From the NCBI GenBank assembly GCA_013076295.1, contig RQOL01000495.1:1-64000 (forward strand): a DNA stretch of 64,000 bases. The letters run 5' to 3'. Positions 1 through 11,215 of this stretch are shown piece after piece. The notes beneath the pieces are model-generated. The model saw nothing but the letters and a program-made list of their open reading frames with translations. It ran no database searches and was not told the DNA's origin. This DNA comes from Sanderia malayensis (Eukaryota > Cnidaria > Scyphozoa > Semaeostomeae > Pelagiidae). The position numbers were made by a program, and so were the translations under genes. Numbering within the stretch: the stretch's first letter is position 1; each line of letters starts with the position of its first letter.

Positions 1-3000
1 AGAAGTCAATCCTTGTTCTATGCGCTAGGCCTTAGAATGATTGTTGCATCTGAACTTGGCATGAACATGCCTTGAATATTGCCAAAGAGATGACCGCCGT
101 CAATCTATCTGCTGGGCTCGGTAACCACACCCTTATGGGATCATGTTGATGGACATGCACACGAGGCTATTTCGCAATTGCAATTTCTATCGCCCATTAA
201 CTGTTTTTAAATTACATTTAAGAACTATTTAATGTTATTTCAAGAAATTGGGCGTTGAGCATACCGGCCCGATTTTCTTGAACAGGAATAAGCTTTTACG
301 GTCGGTGATACCGATTTGCTGTGCAAATTTCGGCTCAAAGAGCACGAAGTGTGACCCCACCGAACGTATTGCTTTCATTATTATTGCCGTTGTATTCTTA
401 AGTTCCTCTGTCAGGACTTAAAACCATTCCAAATTAGCTATTCGTGGGACTAGGTGAAAGTGTCTTCTCCTGGCCCTCCAAACAAAAAGGCTGAACAAAC
501 ATGGCAGGAACAAATCGCTAAGTTAAATGCAAATCAAAAAATCATAACGGAGGTCACCCGCAGCCAACTTCGGCGAGTCAGCGGTGGCCTCCTAAAGAAA
601 CCAAAAGCCAAAGGCCGCAGGCATAAGGCCAAACGAACCCAAAGAGTGGCATGTTGAAGCAAGCAGTTGGTATTAAGCCACCAACTACGGCCCGCATAAC
701 TTCAGTTGGTATTAAGCCATCAACTACAGCCCGCATAACTTCAGTTGGTATTAAGCTACCAACCACAGCTTCGATTTATTAATCTTCATCAGTATAACAC
801 CTTAAGATACTTTATGAACTTAGGAAATTAGGCTCTCGTATTGTCGTGATGAGGTAAAAGTGTATCAAAATTCTATGCGTAACATGATTTAGGCTTAAAA
901 CTGGAGTTGTAAGGTCAAGAAGTTACATGAAAAATGTTTACATGTTTCAAAATTTTAAAACATTCTCTTTTAAATGAGAGATAATTTGCGTGTCTTTGAG
1001 TGAAAAAATTATAATATTTGCGTTTTAATTATTCAACTTCGATAAATTGTTGTGAACATTTTGTAGCGTGGCTTGGTAAGCAGGTATAGTCAAGAGAACA
1101 CAAAATCTTGCTTGCTCGAGCTCAATCATTCAACTAAAATACTATTATAATTTCACACAAGTTAAAACAATCATAATATGACACATCAATCAATAGTGAC
1201 AGCAACAACAGATATAACATAAACAAACGGCACGGTCACATCACAAGTACATCACAGGAAAACAATATAACTAACACGAACATGATTCTACTTCTAATTT
1301 ATTAACACAGACATGACACAATTTATACTGACGCAATCATAACATTACAATTTTGATGGGACCTTTTCGCAGTTTTCTTTTAATAATATTATTGTAAAAC
1401 AATATGATATAGTTTAAATTATATTTTCATTTGAAAATTTATGAAATTCTGAGTATATTTCTGATAAAGAAATTCGCTATTGAAACCCGTTTGGTAGTTT
1501 TATATTGTCATGTTAATTCTCTTGCTCAGGCCTAGGGCCACTTCTAGACGCCAATGGCTGTGACACAATGATGCGATCTGAGTAGTTATGTATTGTGAGT
1601 ATTTTGATAGAATGTGTTCTTACTTGATACTTACTTGATGTTCATACTTCACAAAAGTGCCTTTGACTTCGATACAATATTTACAGTCAAGAATATTGCA
1701 AATTGGGCTGCTTTAATGCAGGAGTTGCATATTGGGTTGTGGGTCCGAGGGTGATGGTGTCGTGGGGTCCAGCGATTAGAACTACCCCAATAAAAACAGC
1801 CTATTCTCTAATGAACCTAGCCATTAGAGTGAGACAAAGGTAAGCCTCACACGTGAATCTTGGCGTTATTAACAAAACACGAACAGCCGTTGTATATTGT
1901 CGAGATTAAATGTCAATATGATAAAAATAGTTAACTATAGTAGTACATAATCATTAAATGAAACAATACCTATGGAAGAAAATAAAAAACTGCCTAATTT
2001 TATTTATTTTCACTGTAACTCTTGTATCAATGTCAAAGGCGCTGCTGTGCAGTTGAATGAGTATTTGAGCTGAAGTAAATGCCTTTCAGAGGTAACCAAA
2101 ATCTTTTAAAAACAGGCACGGTCGCTATAACTCACAGAGGTTTCTCATATTTCAAACAAGACAAGTGCGGTAATGGAAATCGGATTACTGGGGTATCACG
2201 GTATTGACATAGCATCCTATATGCTATCCGAAACTAACAGGAGTAGAAATAACAACTTCAAAGCATTTCATATAAATGCAGAGAAAAGACAATTCTGCTT
2301 TTTTAACCTTCGTCCATCAAATACAGCACGAAAATGTGAATATATAACAAAATAACAATAGTTAAAACAACAAAACATGGAAACCCCATCAACCTCATCA
2401 TTGTCATAATTATTATCATCATCGTCGTAAGGATAGTGTACTTTTCAATACAATCCCTAGACTGCGCAACACAGCTGACACTGCGCAGTTAGAATGAGTT
2501 TTTGAGGGCAAGAGAGTTTTCAAGGGGATGCAAATTGGTTTCAGTTATCCAGGGTTCCAGTTATCTCGGGCTCGAATTATCAGGACTTTACTGTATATAT
2601 TAAATATGAATATTATTTCTTTAGTCGTATATTTTTTTTATCTTTTATCAAGTAAGAACCCATTCTACCAAAATGGTCACAATACACAACTATACTCAGA
2701 TGACGCCATTGTATCACCATATCTATGTGATAGTCATCACTAAGCAGGCACGGTTAGTTAACTCTCCTCCCCAGGAGCCTAATTCCATGACTTAGGGTTT
2801 TGACCTGGAGATTTTGATGAAATGCCTTCTTGAGGCAGGATATATTAAAACATTGCGTAAAAATAAGCTTGGATTGGTTTGAAAAAGTGTCTTTCTAATA
2901 AAATTCTAATCTTCTGTGAAGTATTCGAGATAATATAAAATAAACTATAAACTCACCAAACACTTTTACGCAAGATATCTTTTGAGCTGAATATTATACG

Positions 3001-3015
3001 GTAAAACTATGAATT
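1..3015. other. Left flank with no recognised gene
   Basis: About 3 kb with no coding region I can support. Open frames are short and start at non-ATG codons or resemble nothing known. The stretch holds the minisatellite listed separately. Near 2540-2595 there is a pogo-like fragment: a TTCGAA-type motif followed by an ACTGTA end, resembling half of the pogo-type MITE at 57.8 kb. The other end was not found. An assembled host gene could have exons here, for instance downstream exons of the minus-strand laccase-like gene, but I found no copper-site motif. Confidence 0.4.
665..773. repeat. 39-bp minisatellite, about 2.8 copies
   Basis: Units begin AGTTGGTATTAAGC at 665, 704 and 743. The period is 39 bp, that is 13 codons, so the minus strand reads as a 13-residue peptide repeat (GLIPTEVMRAVVD-like). 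The units differ by a few substitutions. It is probably a simple tandem duplication, and there is no sign that the peptide is made. Confidence 0.85.
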
Positions 3016-3054
3016 ATTTTCCACAACGAGGCCAGTCCTCGATTCCCTGTGAGA
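3016..3054 (+). repeat. DIRS left inverted terminal repeat
   Basis: 39 bp, perfectly complementary to 7532-7570. It begins ATTTTCCACAACGAGG. In DIRS elements such repeats take part in forming the circular DNA that the tyrosine recombinase inserts. Confidence 0.85.
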
Positions 3055-3264
3055 TAGCGAGGGCTCGCGCTGCGCATGACAATTGGCAAGAGTGGCTTTT
3101 TCGTGCATGGCAGCCAAACTTTGAAGTGAGGGAAAGTTGAACTAAAATCATACATAATCTTCGTGGATCAGCAAGATTACGACTAGATAAGTATAGAATT
3201 ATTATTATCTTTTCTTTATAAATCGGATAAACCAAAAAACTTTGGGCATAGAGACAGAAACTTC

Positions 3265-3651
3265 ATGATGGCAGATGATGAACAAAATCATACACCTGCC
3301 CAACAGTCGGGCCCTGGCGGTCCAGCCAGAGGACATGACAATTCACCAGAAAATAGCACAGAATTAGAATTTCAAAACAAAATGCTAGCAATGGTGAAAG
3401 ATCTCGTGCAGAAAGAACTGCACAGGTCAACAAATCTGCCAGGACCATCCCATGACCCCAACTTCTCCAACACTGACCCAGATGGTGTAGAGCCTCTGGA
3501 GAAGGAGAAGAACAAGGGGCACAGGTCCAAGAAAAAACAACCTCCACAACCTATTGAAGAGGAACAGGAGGAAAATATGGATGAAAATTATGAATCCATA
3601 TCCGTCATGGTTAGTGATGTTGAGTCAGACGACGGTGAAAATCTGCGTTAG
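3265..3651 (+). CDS. DIRS Gag-like protein, N-terminal part
   Basis: A 128-residue open frame starting at an ATG about 210 bp inside the element. It is hydrophilic, with a Pro/Gln/Gly-rich start and an acidic end rich in Glu and Asp. It lies upstream of the basic ORF at 3755-4510 and of the reverse transcriptase, where DIRS elements encode Gag. The frame stops at 3651 and the next coding stretch is in another frame, so this is probably the N-terminal part of one Gag gene split by a frameshift. No catalytic motif is expected. Confidence 0.5.
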   Translation: MMADDEQNHTPAQQSGPGGPARGHDNSPENSTELEFQNKMLAMVKDLVQKELHRSTNLPGPSHDPNFSNTDPDGVEPLEKEKNKGHRSKKKQPPQPIEEEQEENMDENYESISVMVSDVESDDGENLR

Positions 3652-3754
3652 CAAGTAACAAAAGGTCCTCCAACAGGGAGACGGACGACCTTGCTTCCTT
3701 ATTGGCAAACGATGTGCAAATGAAGACCTGGGCCCAAATGCAAAAACCCCTCAT

Positions 3755-4510
3755 ATGGAAGCAAAAAACTGCCTTGATGATGAGGCTTGGGAAAAAATTG
3801 ATGATCAAAGACCAAAAGAGCAAAAATTAGGCCCATCAATTTTCCCAGACCTTGCAAAAAGAATTGACAAATATTGGAAAGTTGAATCTGCATCAGCAGA
3901 AACGGTTAAGACTATATCAGAAAAATATCTGGTTCCAGCGAACTGCAAGGAACTCCTGGTTCCAACTATCAACAAACCAATATTCAGGTTGATGGGCCCT
4001 GGAACAAGGAGAATTGATGATGAATACAGAAAAATTCAGCAAAATTTACTGTGTGCTGAAACCGCAATTACAAAAACTGCAGAAACCATTCTCCAAAAAA
4101 CATTACGCGATGAGGAAATTAACCTCACAGAGGCACTTACATGTGTACTTGATGCTACAACCTTGTTGGGAGCAGCATTCAGAAAACTGAATGAGAGAAG
4201 GAGAAAGGTAATAGCTACAGATTTAAATGAGAGTGGGAAGGAAATGTGCTCCTTGAAGTTGGAAGCAACATCTGAGCTATTTGGAGATGATATTCTACAA
4301 GCTACAAAAGAAGCTGAAGAAATGAGTAAGCTGTCAAAAAAGATTGGTTTGGCAAAGAAAGCTCAATTTAAATCAGCGAGAGGGAAATATAAGCCCACAC
4401 AACAAGGCCGTTTCCAACAAAATAGAACAAAAGCTCCACAACATCAACCTTTTTTGTACAGAGGCAAGAAACCAAGCTTCCGAGACAGGAAGGACTCGTA
4501 TCAGAAATAA
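3755..4510 (+). CDS. DIRS Gag-like protein, C-terminal part
   Basis: 251 residues ending at 4510, just before the pol ORF at 4528. The first half is helical. The last 60 residues are basic and Gln/Lys/Arg-rich, a typical nucleic-acid-binding tail for a DIRS Gag, which lacks CCHC knuckles. It is most easily read as the continuation of the 3265-3651 frame after a frameshift. Its role in packaging element RNA is inferred from position and composition, not from a recognised domain. Confidence 0.55.
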   Translation: MEAKNCLDDEAWEKIDDQRPKEQKLGPSIFPDLAKRIDKYWKVESASAETVKTISEKYLVPANCKELLVPTINKPIFRLMGPGTRRIDDEYRKIQQNLLCAETAITKTAETILQKTLRDEEINLTEALTCVLDATTLLGAAFRKLNERRRKVIATDLNESGKEMCSLKLEATSELFGDDILQATKEAEEMSKLSKKIGLAKKAQFKSARGKYKPTQQGRFQQNRTKAPQHQPFLYRGKKPSFRDRKDSYQK

Positions 4511-4527
4511 TAGAAGTGAGTAACAAT

Positions 4528-5265
4528 ATGGATTATCAACAATTTGAAATATGGTTGAAAAACAAATTGAGAACTAAGATGGAAAACTTCTCAGGAGGGT
4601 GCATATCCACAGCCATTAATGAATGGTCAAAATTAACTAGTGATTCAACCATACTGCAAATAGTGGAAGGCTTAGCAATTGACTTTATCTAACCCCCAAC
4701 TGTAAAGAAATTAAAAAATAGCATTTCCAGGGATGAATGCAAAAATGCCCAGATGGAAATAAATAACTTAATGAAAAAGGGAATCATAAGACCAACCAAA
4801 ACAGAGGCAGGTGAAGTAATTTCACCTATATTCCTGAGGAAAAAACCTGATGGATCCTACAGGTTGATTTTGAATTTGAAGAAAACAAATGAATATATTG
4901 AAACAATTCATTTCAAAATGGAAACAATTTATACAGTTTTGAAATTGATTAGGCCTGGTTGTTTTATGGGTTCCATTGACATCAAAGACGCCTATTACTC
5001 AGTACCCATCAATCCCGATTATCAAAAATATCTGAAATTTGAGTTTGAAGACCAAAAATATTCTTTTACAGCATTGCCCAATGGCTTGTGTACAGACCAA
5101 GAGTTTTTTACAAAATTGCTAAAACCACCCTTGTCCTATCTTAGGAAAAACAAACATGTAGTGTGTGCGTATATAGATGATATATTTAACATGGGGACCT
5201 CGTATGAAAATTGCAAAGAGAATATTGTAAATACAGTGGAAGTGTTTGACAATTGGGATTTGTAA
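4528..5265 (+). pseudogene. DIRS reverse transcriptase (interrupted)
   Basis: From the ATG at 4528 the frame reads through an N-terminal lead (ISTAINEWSKL), meets an in-frame TAA at 4690-4692, and continues in the same frame as the reverse transcriptase fingers and palm. Visible motifs are KGIIRPTK, FLRKKPDGSYRLILNL, the aspartate block SIDIKDAYYSVPI and the catalytic YIDDI near 5170. The frame is lost after 5265, where the RNase H frame takes over 20 bases upstream. The enzyme would copy element RNA into DNA. The stop and frameshift suggest this copy cannot make it. Confidence 0.85.
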
Positions 5266-6454
5266 TACATCCAAACAAGTCTATTTTTATACCAACACAA
5301 GAATTGGTATTTCTGGGTTTATCATAAACTCCAAAAATATGACAGTGTCACTTACACAAGAACGGAAACTGAAGCTTTATCAAAAATGTGCGGCTTTGAT
5401 ACAAGTTGATCACATAAAAATTAGGGAAGTTGCATGTGTATTAGGCTTGATTACTTCAGCGTTTCCGGGTGTACAGTATGCCCCTTTGCATTTTCGCAAT
5501 ATTGACCGATGCAAATCAGTCAATTTGAAATTAAAAAAGGGTGATTTTGACGCACAAATGGTCTTAGACTGTGATGCAAAAATTGAGATAAATTGGTGGC
5601 TCACTAATGTGCTACAGTCATATAATGTCATTTATCATGAAAATTCTACTGAGACTATAATCACAGATGCAAGCAAATCAGGCTGGGGAGCTATCTATAA
5701 AAAGGAAAAAACCAGGGGAACATGGTCAAAAAGGGAAAGTGAAAGCCATATAAACTATCTTGAACTACAAGCAGTATTGTTTGGGTTACAGGCTTTAGTT
5801 AATGATAAAGATTTTCACTTGAAAATATTATCAGATAATACAACAACTGTTCATGGTATAAACAACATGGGCTCATCAAAGTCAAAAGAATGTAATAAAA
5901 TCATTTTTGCCATCTGGGAATGGGCAATATCAAAAAATATATGGCTCTCAGCTTCCCACATTCCAGGGATTTTAAATGTAGAAGCAGATAAACAATCTAG
6001 AAAATGCGAAAATTCACTTGAATGGAAACTATCAGAACACAATTTCAAAACTATTTGCAAAAACATAGAAAAGAAGCCATCTATTGATTTGTTTGCATCA
6101 AGGATTAACTGTCAAATAACAAAGTTTGTTTCCTATAGGCCTGATCCACAGGCCTTTGCTGTGAATGCATTTACTTTACAGTGGTCAGACTTGTTCTTTT
6201 ACGCCTTTCCACCATTCAGTATAATAACTCAAGTATTGCAAAGGATATACTTTGATAAGGCCGAGGGTATATTAGTAGCACCTGATTGGCCAAACCAACC
6301 TTGGTATCCAATCTTAATGGACATGATAATTAATAAACCAATTATCCTTTCCCCTGACAGGAACAACCTGTATCTGCCGAACCAACCAGAACTGTTACAC
6401 CCATTGCACAGCAAGTTGAAACTGCTGGCCTGTCAAGTGTCAGGAAAAAATTAG
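5246..6454 (+). CDS. DIRS RNase H and methyltransferase-like region
   Basis: 402-residue frame continuing the pol ORF after a frameshift. First comes an RT connection region, then RNase H: the acidic residues of IITDASKSGWGAIY, ELQAVLFGLQAL and LSDNTTTV, and a final SHIPGILNVEADKQSR. The C-terminal third (DLFASRINCQ, then YAFPPFSIITQVL and VAPDWPNQPW) matches the region annotated in DIRS elements as a DNA N6-adenine methyltransferase-like domain, whose function is unproven. It ends 30 bases before the recombinase frame. Confidence 0.8.
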   Translation: MTIGICNTSKQVYFYTNTRIGISGFIINSKNMTVSLTQERKLKLYQKCAALIQVDHIKIREVACVLGLITSAFPGVQYAPLHFRNIDRCKSVNLKLKKGDFDAQMVLDCDAKIEINWWLTNVLQSYNVIYHENSTETIITDASKSGWGAIYKKEKTRGTWSKRESESHINYLELQAVLFGLQALVNDKDFHLKILSDNTTTVHGINNMGSSKSKECNKIIFAIWEWAISKNIWLSASHIPGILNVEADKQSRKCENSLEWKLSEHNFKTICKNIEKKPSIDLFASRINCQITKFVSYRPDPQAFAVNAFTLQWSDLFFYAFPPFSIITQVLQRIYFDKAEGILVAPDWPNQPWYPILMDMIINKPIILSPDRNNLYLPNQPELLHPLHSKLKLLACQVSGKN

Positions 6455-6495
6455 AAGGACAAAAACAGTTACCAAAAGCGGCGGTGGATATAATT

Positions 6496-7401
6496 ATGCA
6501 TGCGAATTCTAAAGGAACAAACAAACAGTATGAGCCAATAATTCGGGATTGGATTGAATTCTGTGGGAAAGCAAATAACAATCCTTACACAGCTAGCATC
6601 GAAGATGGAATAACATTTTTAACCGATTTATTTCATACAAGGAACGTTGGATATTCAATGATCAACACCGCACGCTCAGCTTTGTCGCAAATAATAAACC
6701 CAAAAGACGGATTGACATTTGGAAAACAGCCTCTGGTACAGAGGTTCATGAAAGGGGTATTCCGCTTACGACCAGCCTTACCTAAATACTCTTATACCTA
6801 TGATGCAAAAATTGTTATCACCTACCTTAAGAATATGGACAAGGATGAATGTATATCTTTGAAAGATCTTACCATGAAATTGGCAATTTTGATCAGTCTA
6901 CTAACAGCTCAGAGAGCACAGACGATTATCTCGCTCAACATCGAGGACATGGAAATGAATCAGGAAAACTGCAAATTTTTAGTTAGAAATCCTATAAAAA
7001 CTACTGCTCCTGGAAGACACATTACCCCAATTGTGTTAAAGAAATACCAACTTAACAAACAGATATGTCCAGTGAATTTGATAAAATTATATCTGGAAAG
7101 AACAGCAAATCTTCGAGTTACACACAAACAACTGTTTATCAGCTTTACCCCTCCTTATTCACCGGTTACAACTACCACACTATCTCGGTGGTGCAAGAAA
7201 ATACTAGAACAAGCAGGAATACCAACAAAATTCTCTTCGCATTCCACACGATCAGCTTCTGTATCGAAAGCATTTGCTAGTGGACTCTCAGTAGTAGATA
7301 TTTGCAAGGCAGCTGATTGGACCAATGAAAGAACTTTCGCAAAATTTTACAACAGAGAAATAATTACAAATCTAGGAGAAAGTATACTGGACAATTGCTG
7401 A
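6496..7401 (+). CDS. DIRS tyrosine recombinase
   Basis: About 302 residues from the first in-frame ATG (6496); the open frame begins slightly earlier. The catalytic set of the lambda-integrase fold is visible: Arg in LLTAQRAQTI, the HxxR box in SSHSTRSAS, and the final tyrosine in FAKFYNR. This enzyme replaces the DDE integrase in DIRS elements and inserts a circular intermediate, leaving no target duplication. It is the most intact ORF of the element. Confidence 0.85.
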   Translation: MHANSKGTNKQYEPIIRDWIEFCGKANNNPYTASIEDGITFLTDLFHTRNVGYSMINTARSALSQIINPKDGLTFGKQPLVQRFMKGVFRLRPALPKYSYTYDAKIVITYLKNMDKDECISLKDLTMKLAILISLLTAQRAQTIISLNIEDMEMNQENCKFLVRNPIKTTAPGRHITPIVLKKYQLNKQICPVNLIKLYLERTANLRVTHKQLFISFTPPYSPVTTTTLSRWCKKILEQAGIPTKFSSHSTRSASVSKAFASGLSVVDICKAADWTNERTFAKFYNREIITNLGESILDNC

Positions 7402-7531
7402 ACACTGACATATCGTATTGTGTTTACCATTATATTTATATAACATAATGAATTGAGTTATGTTGCTGATAGCTGAGAAAAATTTGAGTTATGTTGCTGA
7501 GAAATGAGAAAATTATTTCTTGGCTTTAAAG

Positions 7532-7570
7532 TCTCACAGGGAATCGAGGACTGGCCTCGTTGTGGAAAAT
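7532..7570 (-). repeat. DIRS right inverted terminal repeat
   Basis: 39 bp, the perfect reverse complement of 3016-3054. It lies 130 bp after the recombinase stop codon. Confidence 0.85.
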
Positions 7571-7572
7571 AG

Positions 7573-7853
7573 TTTGAAAATTAAGCTAGCACCTAAGGTG
7601 TGAAGATTGATTGAAATTATTTTCTACCGAGGCCAGTCCGAGAGTTCATGTGCCCACCCTTACTGTCACACAATGGTTTATCCCTCCAAATAATAATTCT
7701 AAAATTAGCAAGAAATAATTTTCCCTAATCGACCTTTGAAGATTGTCATGCGCAGCGCGAGCCCTCGCTATCTCACATGAACTCTCGGACTGGCCTCGGT
7801 AGAAAATAATTTCAATCAATCTTCACACCTTAGGTGCTAGCTTAATTTTCAAA
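7573..7853. repeat. Perfect 80-bp inverted repeat next to the DIRS end
   Basis: Arms 7573-7652 and 7774-7853 are exact reverse complements over 80 bp, with a 121-bp spacer. The arms contain CGAGGCCAGTCC, which also occurs in the DIRS terminal repeat. The right part of the spacer (7739-7773) is complementary to the sequence inside the left DIRS end. It may be part of the DIRS internal complementary region, or a small non-autonomous relative. Perfect identity suggests recent formation. Confidence 0.85.
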
Positions 7854-8324
7854 TTTTTTAAATATTATTATTCCAAAACTTTATATAACGTTAGCGACGA
7901 GCCCGAGTGAATGAACCGAGCGTGGTGTTCTGAGGCTAATCTCCTCTGATACAACTTAGACATAGCTAGCAATTGCAATCTCAAATTAGCTATCAAAATA
8001 AAATTCCCATATTTTGTTGCTAAAGGCATTGTCTAAGATGTTGGTGAAAAGGCAGTTCTTTTTTTAGAATTTGAAGACAACAGCTAAAACCTTAGTTCAG
8101 GAACGGTTTTCGTCCCACTTAGGTCAAATGCTAAAACACAAGAAAATCCACGCAACTTTTACTTAAGATCACTGTTCCACTCAGATCGGAAGCAATAACA
8201 ATAAAAAACAAACCCCAATTCTGACGTCCTTCTCTCGCCCAGCCAGTACTAACAACAATGCCTTGAAGGTGAATTATTTAACTTTTTGCTCAAAATGATG
8301 AACAATGAATACTACAAAACCAAC

Positions 8325-8732
8325 CTCGGCATTGCTCATGACTTGAAGGGTTGGTCCTGGAAATTGGCCATTTATGGTGATCAGCGATCTTCTGAATCCA
8401 TCGGCGGTTATCACATCACGACTAACATTCACCACTTGTCCTTCTTCGTCAGCAAAAGTTGCCTGTTGGTAGAACGTGCCCAATTTTTTCACAAGCTTTC
8501 CATTTTTTAATTCAAGCAGCAAAGTTTCTCCTCCCGAAAGTATCTTCCCAGGGGTGTATTTTGTGGTCATGCTTAATTCTTCTTGAACAACCAATTCAAA
8601 CCTGCACATCTTTGTTCGACATATTTCGCCATCCAAGCTCCACACATGGGCCGGTGAACTCGACGAAAATACTTCTTGCAGGAATACTTGGAGCAAACAA
8701 ACAACGAAGGCCACGAAAAAAACAAAGTCCAT
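8325..8732 (-). CDS. Laccase-like multicopper oxidase, first exon
   Basis: From the ATG at 8732 a hydrophobic signal peptide of about 22 residues is followed by roughly 110 residues ending in RRSLITINGQFPGPTLQVMSNAEV. The R-x-x-x-x-x-NGxFPGPxL motif marks the first cupredoxin domain of laccase-type multicopper oxidases. A splice donor (GAG|GTTGG) ends the exon at 8325. These are secreted enzymes that oxidise phenols or metal ions using four coppers. The His ligands lie in later exons, which should be at lower coordinates; I did not find them, and a DIRS element occupies 3.0-7.6 kb. The gene may be intact with long introns, or a fragment. Confidence 0.55.
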
Positions 8733-11209
8733 TTCCTGTTTTTTCTATCCTCAAACTTGATCTACTTTCAATGTCAAACAAATATTTTTGAGAAAATGCA
8801 TATGAAATTGAATAGACTAGAATGAAATTCTGTTGACTGTCTTTTGTGGCTTTTGGCAAGGGTGAAAGCTGAAGGTGAAACACCCAAAAATAGACTAGCT
8901 GTTAACATTGTTAAAATGAATGCTGCTGTGATGTAAAAAAATAATCCGGACTAAGGGCCCATGTACAGTCATGCTCAAGTCAAGAAAACTTAATGTCGCA
9001 ACACGGTTGACAAATTAGGAGAATCAATGTGTAGAATAAATGTGGCTATCACAAAGGAGAGAAATTCGATACGCAGACACTGATTAAATTTCCCTACAAT
9101 GTTACCTTGGATTTTACCACCTTATGATTTTTCTCCTTTCCTCTGTTTTGGACTGAGGATTCCTTCAAACAGTAATCACGGGTTTAACCGTATTTGGCAC
9201 AACGCGGTGCCGTCAGCTCCAATTTCAACTGACCATTGACGATTACCGATAAGAGTATATTGGTTACAAGAAGCATCACCGTAAATGCCTTTCTTTGCTT
9301 AAGTAATCCGAACCAGTAAGCTGACCCTGCCTAATTTCTTGAGATATTATTAAAAACAAGAAATGATCAACTTTAAGGCTGGACTTGCTGCAAGTTTTTG
9401 TTCTTAGCTCAGGGGCACGCAAGCGTATTAGTATAGAAGGGGTTGCTAAGCTTTTGATGTGTACCTCATTCATCTGCGTGCACAGTTAGCTACCATTATG
9501 CTTCAGCTTTTGACTTTCACTTTTGACAAAAGCAGATATAGCCCTTTGCCAATAATTACGTGGACTGTTGAAGCGGTGTGAAGTCTTAATTTAATTTTAA
9601 TCCTCAAATAAAATACTTGATACGTTTTCTAAACCCAGGTTTGATAATAAACTCAATATTTTATTTAATCACAACATGCATATATAACAATTGTCGATGG
9701 AATGCCATACAGCAACTCTCTGACGAGCTGCCTGTAAGGTCACTATTATTGTCATCAAGTTCGTTAAAGTGAGTTCGTCATTTACAAACTACAGCGATGT
9801 TTTCTCCTTGGAGCAGTTGTTGTGTGTTAAAGCTTGCTGCCGTTATGAATTTTTGTCATGAAGTTCAATACCGATTTCATACAAGTAGTCACGTGCGCAG
9901 TGCAACAAAACTCATTGAGAGACGAGAATATTTTGCAAAATGTGGAATTTATCCACTGCGTAAAATTCGAAATTCAATTGCCTTGGATTATTTGTCGTTT
10001 TATTTCTGCTTGCTCTTTGGAGATAAATAGCATGACTAACTGGCAAGAATTAAGTCGTTCACAGTGGCAAATCTTACGCAATGTAAATATGGTTTCAATT
10101 GGATGATTGAGACAATAAGTTGTTCAACGTTTTTGAAGGATTGTTTTTCCCATATTACCTATCATATCACCTCGCATCATATATGGGCATATATGGATAA
10201 TCCTTGTTTGCAAGTTCACACCATTGTGCCGTTTGGACCATTGTACCAAGAGTTGCATAAAAAGGCCAGCAAACGCCAATTTCTGTTTTCTTCGCCAATT
10301 TAAGTTTTCGCTGTTTTTTTAATGCTTCTAATTTGACTTATAGCATTTAAGAATATATTTGTGAATGACATGGTTAGAAAGCTTTGGAGTTTGTAATTGG
10401 GCCAGGGTAGTTTTAAAGTTTGGGATCTGTTTTCTATAAAATTTTTACTAATTTTTATGCGAACTCAACTTTTAACATGTCAACTTTTAAAGGGTATCCT
10501 TTTTACTTCGATCATGCTAAGTGCAAGTAGCCTCCAAAAAACTCTTGCGTTTCATTTCATCCATGAAAAACTCAAGAAGTTGCTTTGGGACATCGTGAAT
10601 TAAATTTCGTTATTTATTCGAAGCTCAAGATAACGAATATCGACTATTTTTATTTAAACTTGACATATGTGGCAAAGCCTCTCACTTATTTCAAAAAGTT
10701 CACAAAGCAAAACAGTAATGTCGTGAACTGTTTCAATGCAAAACACACCCATTTTGTTACAAGAAATATGCCTCGATAGTGAGTATTCGAGTATCAGAAA
10801 TGGGTATTCAGAGCTCAAGCATCAAGTAATGAGTATTCACAGTTCAAGTTTCTCAAGAGTTTCTACCCTGGGGGTATTTCTTCATTCTCTCAAAATTATG
10901 TATTGCTTGAAGAATACCCGGGTGTATAAGTAACTGTGTGATTATATTAATTATAGATTTTAGGCTATCCGGCAAAAACATCTAATTTCTTGATTTTTTT
11001 TATTCTCGATTGCATTATTTTTTGAGCTTCCTTCCTTAAACAATGTAATCTTTTAGCATTTTGAACTTTTGAGTTTTATATACAAGTTATATTAGAAAAG
11101 AAAAGGGTGGCTAGAACAGCAAGGTTGCTTCAGGCCATGTTTTAACGTGCTAACCGCTGGGAAAAATCGAATTTCTCCACCATTTCAATTTCTTTAATAT
11201 GTATTGAAT
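8733..11209. other. Intergenic stretch without a supported gene
   Basis: About 2.5 kb upstream of the laccase-like exon and up to the Polinton target site. Open frames at 9797-10933 are short, overlap one another and show no domain. The promoter of the minus-strand laccase-like gene should lie near 8750-9000, but I see no clear TATA box. Confidence 0.5.
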
Positions 11210-11215
11210 GCTCCC
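11210..11215. repeat. Polinton target site duplication, left
   Basis: GCTCCC immediately before the left inverted repeat, identical to 38672-38677. Confidence 0.95.

Larger units (their letters stand above)
3016..7570 (+). mobile_element. DIRS-type tyrosine-recombinase retrotransposon
   Basis: A 4.56-kb element bounded by a perfect 39-bp inverted repeat (3016-3054 and 7532-7570). It carries Gag-like ORFs, a reverse transcriptase/RNase H/methyltransferase-like ORF and a tyrosine recombinase, in that order. This is the DIRS plan: no integrase, and inverted rather than direct terminal repeats. Just past the right end, 7739-7776 contains the complement of the sequence just inside the left repeat (3052-3085), as expected of a DIRS internal complementary region. 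ORFs are broken in Gag and pol, so this copy is probably dead although the recombinase is open. Confidence 0.85.

Noticed and set aside
454..766. Overlapping small ORFs on both strands in the minisatellite region
   Set aside because: Start codons are non-ATG or the frame is created by the 39-bp repeat. No domain, and both strands are open because of repeat periodicity.
2540..2595. pogo-like terminal fragment
   Set aside because: Only one end resembles the TTCGAA-type MITE; no matching second end was found, so it is not listed as an element.
9797..10933. Run of short plus-strand ORFs
   Set aside because: They overlap in different frames, have no domain or splice support and look like chance open frames.
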